Positions 1 through 5,199 of a stretch of 5,199 nt of DNA are shown here, piece by piece. This DNA comes from Candidatus Omnitrophota bacterium (GTDB taxonomy: Bacteria > Omnitrophota > Koll11 > Gygaellales > Profunditerraquicolaceae): assembly GCA_028717765.1 (NCBI GenBank), contig JAQUNE010000106.1:1-5199 (forward strand). Direction: 5' to 3'. The first letter of the stretch is position 1. Every line of letters begins with the position of its first letter. The notes beneath the pieces were generated by a model that made no database searches, was not told the DNA's origin, and saw nothing but the letters and a program-made list of their open reading frames with translations. The translations under genes and the position numbers were made by a program.

Positions 1-332
1 GTAACGTTAAGAATTGGGGATAGCGTTTCATCAGTTTCAACGAAGATAGGATAAAGGCTGACTTCAGAAGTTAAAGGAGAGAATTCAGAGATAATTCTTC
101 TTCCGTCTATGAGTGTAGTGTTAGGGGTAACCCAGATAGTCGCAGGTGGAGCATTGGGAAGATGTGCGAACATTTCTTCTAACCTGCGCTGTAAAATATG
201 CTCCTGATCATCAGTTAAGCTACCTCTTTGTAAAACTTCTAGGTGAGCCTGTCCATTAGTAAAACTTACTCTAGCTCGGGCTGGCTGGAATCCCTCATAC
301 TCTGCCTGCGGGGCAATGGCAGCGGGATATTG
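1..332 (-). repeat. Intragenic repeat module, copy 2, truncated by the window edge (residues 1623-1732)
   Basis: This is the second copy of the module found after the PHP domain, starting at QYPAAIAPQ (1623-1631). Aligned residues 1623-1690 match copy 1 in 51 of 68 positions, including LEVLQRGSLTD (1653-1663) and QEHILQRRLEEM (1665-1676, with Phe following where copy 1 has Leu). The part after TIWVTP is seven residues shorter than in copy 1 and less similar, ending with SLYPIFVE (1714-1721) and a partial codon at the edge. The equivalent of the DEFGH helix would lie beyond the window. The copies start 2,814 bp apart. Confidence 0.93.
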
Positions 333-3300
333 ATGTGTTGTATCGCCTTCTCCTCTTAGGTTCCTTACCTGTATTCCTCTTAGTTCACTAATTAAAGGTA
401 TAATAACCGTACTCATCTCATATGCCGTAGAAGCAGTTTTTTCTTCCTGGCAAACGAGCACAGTTTTTCCATCAGCAAGCAATAATCTAATTTGCACAGT
501 TGCGAGATGGAAGTATTGGTCATAATCCCCTCTTGGGCCAAATGGACCATCCCAATCACTATGGCTTTTTTCAAATGTATAACTTAGATTTGTATAAATC
601 TGAATTTTACGTACAATTTCACCGGTCTGAAGCATTTCTTGCATTTGTGCAAGTTGTCCTTGTGAAAATAGCTGTGCTGGGGTATGGAGCGTAACTAGCC
701 GGGTTGTTCTTGTCACGTCTTCGGGAAGACTGTCCCTATAATCATCAACTACGTTTTTCTCTATAGTTTCAAATGCTTTTTCCCATTCCACAGGAATATT
801 CAATAATGTACTCTGGCTTCGAGGTTTAGCATGATATAGCGCGGCATCAATCATCCTTGCGTTCTCCGCTACGGAAGTGGTACAGATTACCAAAGAATTT
901 TTCACATCCTCAAAAAGTGTCGGTTTTACCTTTAAATCAGCAAGTAGTTTATGCCTGCGTAACCATATATCCGGCTTTTCTTGGCCACTGGATAGCTCTT
1001 GTCTTTGCGCTTCGGTAAGGTCATAGAAATAAGAAAGGTCGTCAATTACGATTGCCCTGCCCATCTCTGCAAATCCCCACTCATTCATAAAATAAGGCTG
1101 CGGGATTCCTAAGCGACGGGCAAAGACAAAAATTTTGATATAGCTAGGGGTGTTCACTGGAGTAATCAAGACATTAAATGAGTTGCCGTAAAAAATACAA
1201 GCCTCAACAACTTTTTGGCTTAAGGCTAACAAAGAAGGCAATTCTTTTTCTTCTGCTTCTAAAACCGTTGCTGTGCCAAAGGCAGAATCCTTTAAGGTAG
1301 AGACGTTGACTGCGCCTACATTGTACCGAGGCGCTAATTCGGCTTTTTCAATTGGAAAAGGAAACCTTACAATATGCGCATGGGCCTGGCTTTGGGTAGC
1401 GCCGGCTTTAGGGCTATCATCAGCATCAAGATAATACCAGCCGTTAATCCCGATCCTGAATTTTTCCCTGCCTAGAATGGAAGTAGAATGGTTCAGCTGG
1501 AGAAAAAGATGCAGCATATCAGAGAGGTTATCGGCCTCACCCATCTCTCTCTGATAGACACGCGCATCTCCACGGGAAACCGTACACTGATAAGGCTGCT
1601 CTTCATCCGATAGATTCGGGTTATTAGGCCAAATAGCAAAAGGATTAAGCGTAAATCTCCAAATTTGGCCGCTGGGCGCTTGCCAAGAAAGCCATAACTC
1701 TAGGGGATATTTTTCTTCCATATGCCCAGGAATAATGTCGCGTGGCGACTTTTCGCCTTCTTCCGTTAAACGACTGCCCCCTGCCTTTGCCGCGCCAGGC
1801 CGTTTCCCTCTTCCTCTATTTTGTATTGCAACCGCAACTGCTCCCTCTAGCTTGCCGCCTAAGTGGGCTACTGAACAAGATTCTAGAGAACCGTCACCTT
1901 TAATCACTGCATAGTCAACTGTATTTCCGTCTTCCAGTATCCTGAAGAATGTATCCCTGGTACCGTCCTCTTTCAGGATGGTAGCACTCAATTGACAAAG
2001 CCAAAGATGTTGTAACGATGCGAATAAATCAATGCCAGCAGGCATCAAAAGCTCTCGCTGCTCCAATAAAACCCGAGAGGCAAAATTATGCGTAAATTGT
2101 TCTACAGCTTCATTCCAAAAATCAACCATCCTCTCTCTTATAGCTGCCTCGATTGCTGCATGGATAAGCTGTTTAGCTAGACGCAGGGGCGTAAAAAGCC
2201 CCCTTGAGATTACTTCGCTTTTATTGTATTTTGAAAGTAGATAAATGATATTTCCACTTGCCTCGTAGTAAACCTCATCCCTACCGTAATACTCTCCAGA
2301 AACCCAGATTACCTGCGCCGTACTAAGAAAACCGTAAATGCTGCATTCTCCCAGCCCAAAAGGAAGCATAACCGTCACATTCCTGGTTAAATTAATCGCT
2401 TCCTGCACAACCGGTTCAGCGTTTAACAGAGTAAACTCTGATTCTTTAAACTTCTGGGGTGACGATGGAGTAAATCTTCCTTTTTCTTTCTGCCATGATT
2501 TTAAGTCTTTTATGTCTTGATAGATAAGCCGATGGCGTCTGCTCTGGAAATGTTCAATTTCTGTCGCTAAGAGGCCAGAGCATAATTTTGTCAGCCAATC
2601 TCCCACCGGTTCAATAATATGAGCTGCATAAGCTGCATAAGGATTTAATACTGCGATATTCGCAAATAGATATTCAGGGTGATACATCAGCCATTCTAAG
2701 GTCTGTGCATCACCTTCTTGCTGGTTCAGCCCTTCGGCATGCCCAAATTCGTCTATTAGGGCAGTAATGAGGAAACGGCGGGCCTCTTGCAGCGTTACCC
2801 TGAATAAGCTAGCTAATCCTTCATCACTCTCAAGAAATACCGGATAAAGGCGAATTTCTTTTGACTCTGGAAGATACTCAGAGATAATAATACTTTTTCT
2901 TGGTGCGAAACTATTGTGTTCTACGACACTGGTCTGCGGGGTAATCCAAATGACTGCTGACAAGGCATCCGGCTGATGCGCTAACATTTCTTCTAACCTG
3001 CGCTGTAAAATATGCTCTTGCCCATCGGTTAAACTTCCTCTTTGTAAAACTTCCAAGTTGGCATAGCCATTAGCAAAACTAACTCTTACCTGAGCTGGCT
3101 GAAATGCTTCATATTTAGGCTGAGGAGCGATGGCAGCATTATACTGGAAACGTTTTTCAGGATTCTTTGCCATAGCAGTCAACAATGCATTCAGATCGAA
3201 GCTGCCCATATAAAAGGTATTATCCACACCCAGCGCTAATTCTGTATGAATCTTAGAACCGCTTCCTAGAAGCATATGACTATCGGTACCAGCAGTTACT

Positions 3301-5199
3301 AATTTATTTTGATTCCTGGCAAGCTCGATGAATTGTGGGTCGTATGTTCTATTCAAATGAAAAGTCTGTCCTTCTACACCAGCAGCGCCCTTTTCAAAAC
3401 ACTGTGCCAAAATGCCCCTAATAAAGGCGAATCCTTCTTCTAAAGGAAGTGGATTTTGCATTACCGGAAAAAGCACAAAAGGATACCATTTCGGATGAGC
3501 AAAAATCCCTACGCCTCCGGCAGCTGTAATTACTCTAAATATCTCTTCTGGCCTATTTTCCATCAAGGGCAGCCCCGGGATACCGTCATTATAAGTGTAT
3601 CCGCGCAAACCTACTTTTTGGCCACTCTGTTTTACTAAGCCATTAACTATCTCGACAAATTCTTCTCCTGTAGGCGAAGCGGAAGATGTTTGGAAAAGAA
3701 TCAGGCTATCAAGTAAATCATTTTCTTCCACTGATAACTGATATGGGGTAGCGGTATCGGCAATTCTTTGGATTAAGGCAAAAAACTCGGGGCCCATCTC
3801 GAGAATCCGGGTTTTTCCCGCTTCAATTTTTCTTGCCGCTTCATTTAAGCCATTACGCAAATAAATCTCCTGATATTCGTCATTAATCACAAAAAGCAGT
3901 TGAGAAAGAATTCTTCCCATATCAAGAGCCCCTTCAGCGAATATTGAAGCTAACGGCCTTAAATGCGCTAATGCAGAACAGACTCCATTTTCATTTCCTA
4001 TGTTTTTAAGGAATGCCAGTTTTACGTAAAGATCCGTAAATCGACGCAACTGTTGTTTCTTAACCCTGTCATTTACTAACTTCTGCAGCCCTCTATTATC
4101 GGAATCTATCCCATAGGGTAAAATATGTACATCTACGCCGCTATGAAGAACTTGATCTACTTCACAATAAAACCCTAGCTCTACGCTAGGGATTACCATT
4201 ATGCCATAGCGCCTGCCAATCTCTACGGCCATCTTTACTCCCTCTAATGCATCGTGCTCAGTTATAGCAATGACCTTTACTACATCCCTGACTGCTATTT
4301 TTATCACGTCTTCAAGAGGCAGCCCTCCATCACAAATTTGAGTATGTATGTGGAGATCGCGGCGACCTTTATCAAGGGGCAGCCATTTTAGATCTCTTTG
4401 ATAAACATCGTGGACTACCGCGTTATTACTTGCTCCTAAACGATTTCTCGCTGCTACTGCCTCAGCGAGCAAATGCCAATCTTTCTCTCTGGCTGGCTTA
4501 CTGTCTTCTGCTAAGATAATACTTTCCAAGGCATCAATCTTACCAGCTTGCGATAATGCCATTGTGACTCTACGCCTCTCTAAGACCTCTTCTCTCTCTG
4601 TGGGGATAAAAACGAATACCAGATCGGCTTTTATCCGCGAAGGATAAATAATATTTCTCTCTCCGATAATAACCGTCTCCCATCGGGAAAGAATCTTCTC
4701 TAGTGTATCTCCCAGTAATAACTCTCTGCCCATTCTTCGTACAAGACGAATCCCTAGCGGAGCATCTAAAAAGACTCTTAAGCTAGGATACCCTTGCGAT
4801 ACTTCAAGTAAACGGTCAGCAAAAGCAAAGTGGCTGTCAATAATCAAAATGTCATCTGGGCCTAAATGTTCTCTTCTTCCCGAATGCCTGACACTTAGAT
4901 GCGTCATAAAATCATAGCTTGGTAAATCTACCTCTGCGCCGCTTAAAAGTAACCTGATGTTTTCGCGCATCCAATCTATATGCAAAGCATCGGGATGATC
5001 GAGGTAGCGACCTGAAGCATCTTTTGGTCTTAATCCCCAAGGTTTATGGTAGGCGTCTCCATTGAGAACTACCGCCCTTCTTTGCATCTGGCCTAAATCA
5101 TTCTGTAAGACTTCCGCGTAGGTAGTTTTGCCCGCACAGGTGGGCGAACAAAGATAAACCGTCGCTCTTCCTGGTAACTGATTCACCATTTCTGCTAAT
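1..5199 (-). CDS. Internal part of a giant multidomain protein (kinase-like / PHP / repeat / GalT-like / repeat), open at both ends
   Basis: One reading frame stays open for 1,732 full codons across the window, with two bases of a further codon at the left edge. No stop is present, and the protein has natural composition and recognisable domains throughout, so there is no sign of a frameshift. The most upstream ATG (5187-5189, residue 4) is preceded by in-frame sense codons and no clear Shine-Dalgarno sequence, so the true start is probably outside the window. Domain order is P-loop kinase-like (~10-213), PHP phosphoesterase (~279-653), repeat copy 1 with a degenerate zincin-like helix (685-873), unassigned (874-1125), basic linker (1126-1157), GalT/VTC2-like (1158-1453), unassigned (1454-1622) and repeat copy 2 (1623 onward). 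No signal peptide or strongly hydrophobic membrane segment is seen, so this part looks soluble; localisation of the whole protein is unknown. An Omnitrophota-type giant protein is the best guess. The coding call is near certain; the overall function is not known. Confidence 0.97.
333..839 (-). other. Unassigned region between the GalT-like domain and repeat copy 2 (residues 1454-1622)
   Basis: I recognise no family here. A predicted helical part (WEKAFETIEKNVVDDYRD, 1472-1489, and QLAQMQEMLQTGEIVRKI, 1515-1532) is followed by a strand-rich part with YDQYFHLATVQIRLLLADGK (1559-1578), VLVCQEE (1580-1586) and STVIIPLISEL (1596-1606). Acidic and aromatic residues are common near 1546-1563 (HSDWDGPFGPRGDYDQYF). 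No Walker, HExxH or HxH motif is present. It may complete the GalT-like unit or be a separate structural domain; it ends where repeat copy 2 begins. Confidence 0.5.
840..1727 (-). other. GalT/HIT-superfamily domain resembling GDP-L-galactose / GDP-D-glucose phosphorylase (residues ~1158-1453)
   Basis: Relatives cleave GDP-hexoses with phosphate to give hexose-1-phosphate and GDP through a His-linked guanylyl intermediate. The evidence is RFTLNPFAIWPNNPNLSDEE (1181-1200), which resembles the NPF and nearby segment of GalT-like enzymes; FRIGINGW (1247-1254); AGATQSQAHAH (1265-1275), containing the His-x-His active-site core; and RFPFPIEKAEL (1278-1288), which closely matches the PFPIEKA signature I recall from plant VTC2. 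SFNVLITP (1340-1347), IKIFVFAR (1354-1361) and FAEMGRAIVIDD (1376-1387) match later strands of that family, the last resembling its conserved G-E and E-hydrophobic pattern. The oddities are that the residue two after the second His is Val (1277) where VTC2/GalT have Gln and HIT hydrolases have His, and that the spacing from HxH to PFPIEKA is about four residues shorter than in VTC2 as I recall it. Family assignment is good; activity and exact substrate are uncertain. Confidence 0.75.
1374..1382 (-). other. His-x-His active-site core of the GalT-like domain (residues 1273-1275)
   Basis: His1273-Ala-His1275 lies in AGATQSQAHAHIV. By analogy with GalT and VTC2, the second His would be the nucleotidylated nucleophile. 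The usual Gln or His two positions later is Val1277, so the chemistry may be altered or lost. Confidence 0.65.
1728..1823 (-). other. Gly/Arg/Lys-rich flexible linker (residues 1126-1157)
   Basis: The segment contains NRGRGKRPGAAKAGG (1127-1141) followed by the charged LTEEGEKSPRD (1144-1154). It is low in hydrophobic residues and locally richer in GC than its surroundings, and it lies immediately before the GalT-like domain, so it is probably a disordered hinge marking a domain boundary. Confidence 0.7.
1824..2579 (-). other. Unassigned region between repeat copy 1 and the basic linker (residues 874-1125)
   Basis: I do not recognise a family here. The first part (874-930) is charged and probably helical or linker-like (SWQKEKGRF, 901-909). 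A strand-rich part follows, with VTVMLPFG (941-948), VIWVSGEYYG (963-972) and NIIYLLSKYN (983-992), then a long amphipathic helix TPLRLAKQLIHAAIEAAIRE (1003-1022). This order of VIW strand, second strand and helix resembles the second half of repeat copy 1, so it may be a far-diverged copy. The last part (1054-1125) looks like a small beta domain with alternating hydrophobics and DG turns (EDGT, EDGN, GDGS). No catalytic motif is seen. It may be a structural or regulatory portion preceding the GalT-like enzyme. Confidence 0.5.
2622..2639 (-). repeat. Nine-base tandem duplication in coding sequence (YAAYAA)
   Basis: The unit agctgcata occurs twice head to tail and encodes residues 854-859 (Tyr-Ala-Ala twice). 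It keeps the frame and is a small in-frame slippage-type duplication with no evident function. Confidence 0.85.
2739..2753 (-). other. Degenerate zinc-peptidase-like motif DEFGH (residues 816-820)
   Basis: The helix LITALIDEFGHAEGL (810-824) looks like the HExxH helix of zinc metallopeptidases, where HEFGHAxGL is common, but the first His is Asp (codon GAC, one base from CAC). It lies after a strand-like IRLYPVFLE (782-790) and an amphipathic helix start (TLQEARRF, 802-809), the layout of a zincin core. Loss of the first zinc ligand argues for a non-catalytic or altered site. The resemblance could be chance; no third ligand is assigned. Confidence 0.4.
2793..3146 (-). repeat. Intragenic repeat module, copy 1 (residues 685-802)
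   Basis: This segment follows the PHP domain and is matched by copy 2 at the left end of the window. Residues 685-752 align without gaps to 1623-1690 with 51 of 68 identical (75%). The core LEVLQRGSLTD (715-725) and QEHILQRRLEEM (727-738) is almost unchanged. After VIWI the copies diverge and copy 1 is seven residues longer, but strand-like pieces such as IRLYPVF (782-788) keep their order. The exact 35-nt identity at 2983-3017 and 169-203 includes third codon positions, which points to recent duplication or gene conversion. The module has no known enzymatic motif in its conserved core; an alternating strand-helix-strand pattern suggests a small structural domain. It leads into the zincin-like helix downstream, which may belong to the same unit. 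Confidence 0.93.
3240..4364 (-). other. PHP-family metal-dependent phosphoesterase domain (residues ~279-653)
   Basis: This domain resembles PHP (polymerase and histidinol phosphatase) phosphoesterases of the TrpH/RNase AM (YciV) type, which hydrolyse phosphoester bonds with a metal cluster. The motifs occur in order: DLHIHT (281-286) followed by CDGG (289-292), ITEHD (312-316), IPSVEL (336-341), VHILPYGID (357-365), IFAHPKW (565-571) and AGTDSH (636-641). Likely ligands are H283, H285, D290, H315, E340, H358, H568, D639 and H641, the complete expected set, so catalysis is plausible. About 195 residues lie between VHILPYGID and AHP. This is longer than I would expect for a compact PHP enzyme and is mainly helical (KKQQLRRFTDLYVKLAFL, 380-397, and the stretch 420-500), which suggests an enlarged insertion or cap. 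The substrate is unknown; a nucleotide or oligonucleotide is typical of the relatives. Assignment to PHP is confident. Confidence 0.9.
4365..4559 (-). other. Charged helical connector between kinase-like and PHP domains (residues 214-278)
   Basis: This stretch of about 65 residues is rich in Ala, Glu, Lys and Arg (for example LAEDSKPAREKDW, 229-241) and ends in LKWLPLDKGRR just before the PHP DLHIHT motif. No catalytic motif is recognised. It most likely packs as helices linking the two domains. Confidence 0.55.
4560..5171 (-). other. P-loop kinase-like domain, uridine kinase/phosphoribulokinase type (residues ~10-213)
   Basis: This domain is likely to phosphorylate a small molecule, such as a nucleoside or sugar, with ATP. 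A strand (ATVYLC, 12-17) leads into a Walker A loop SPTCAGKTT (18-26), where Ser replaces the usual first Gly/Ala. LNGDAYH (45-51) sits where uridine kinases carry their substrate-binding Asp with a following aromatic. DDILIIDSHFAF (115-126) is a Walker B-like hydrophobic strand ending in Asp. LRVFLDAP (140-147) then RLVRRMGREL (151-160) resemble the strand and Arg-rich lid of this family, followed by a helix and IKADLVFVF (189-197). About 200 residues matches the usual size of such kinases. The fold assignment is fairly secure; the substrate cannot be read from sequence. A zeta-toxin-like or adenylylsulfate kinase-like P-loop enzyme is an alternative. It is fused directly upstream of the PHP domain, suggesting linked phosphate chemistry. 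Confidence 0.72.
5124..5147 (-). other. Walker A (P-loop) motif of the kinase-like domain
   Basis: Residues 18-25 read SPTCAGKT. The GKT core, with Lys24 and Thr25, is the expected phosphate- and Mg-binding end. The first position is Ser instead of Gly/Ala, and Cys21 lies inside the loop. Such variants are tolerated in P-loop kinases, so nucleotide binding is still expected. Confidence 0.75.

Noticed and set aside
500..694. Plus-strand open frame of 64 codons
   Set aside because: It lies wholly opposite the large minus-strand frame, resembles no known protein, and runs antisense to a conserved coding stretch.
2032..2520. Two plus-strand open frames (2032-2244 and 2338-2520)
   Set aside because: Both are antisense shadows of the minus-strand coding sequence, with no ribosome-binding or domain support.
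3456..3638. Plus-strand open frame of 60 codons
   Set aside because: It lies opposite the PHP domain, including its AHP motif, and its protein shows no family features.
4173..4191. Perfect 7-bp inverted repeat with a 5-nt loop (ccctagc/gctaggg)
   Set aside because: It is inside the PHP coding sequence at the conserved IPSVELG segment with no following U-tract, so it is not a credible terminator or regulatory hairpin.
5187..5189. ATG at residue 4 as a gene start
   Set aside because: The frame stays open upstream to the window edge and only ten bases are visible before it, with no clear Shine-Dalgarno sequence. It cannot be distinguished from an internal Met.
1..5199. Several adjacent genes, one per domain
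   Set aside because: No stop codon or frame change occurs between the domains, and the linkers are in-frame protein-like sequence.

Overview
The whole window is one protein-coding sequence on the minus strand. In the frame whose first complete codon is at 5196-5198, there are 1,732 consecutive sense codons down to the window's left edge. No stop codon, convincing start or intergenic gap interrupts them. Both ends run off the window, so this is an internal slice of a very large gene. Residue numbers below count from the first full codon (residue 1 = 5196-5198; residue n occupies 5199-3n to 5201-3n). No RNA gene, mobile element, CRISPR array, promoter or terminator is visible.

Reading the protein from N to C (right to left in the window), the layout is: (1) a P-loop kinase-like domain of the uridine kinase/phosphoribulokinase type, residues ~10-213; (2) a short charged connector, 214-278; (3) a PHP-family metal-dependent phosphoesterase domain with a complete apparent metal-ligand set, ~279-653; (4) a repeat module, copy 1 from 685, running into a helix that reads DEFGH where zinc metallopeptidases have HExxH; (5) an unassigned region, 874-1125; (6) a Gly/Arg/Lys-rich linker, 1126-1157; (7) a GalT/HIT-superfamily domain resembling GDP-L-galactose/GDP-D-glucose phosphorylases (plant VTC2 family), ~1158-1453; (8) a second unassigned region, 1454-1622; (9) repeat copy 2 from 1623, cut by the window edge. 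The two repeat copies are 75% identical over 68 aligned residues and share an exact 35-nt stretch.

The most notable thing is the architecture. Three nucleotide- or sugar-phosphate-type enzyme domains (kinase-like, phosphoesterase, GDP-hexose phosphorylase-like) lie on one polypeptide, and a duplicated non-enzymatic module follows the kinase-PHP block and again the GalT-like block. If all three are active, a multi-step nucleotide-sugar or phosphosugar processing enzyme is conceivable; this is inference.

The organism cannot be fixed from sequence alone. The giant open frame, modular repeats, degenerate enzyme-like domains and moderate GC (low-to-mid 40s percent by eye) fit an uncultured bacterium of the Omnitrophota (former OP3) type, a phylum known for exceptionally long proteins. 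This is a tentative suggestion based on general knowledge.
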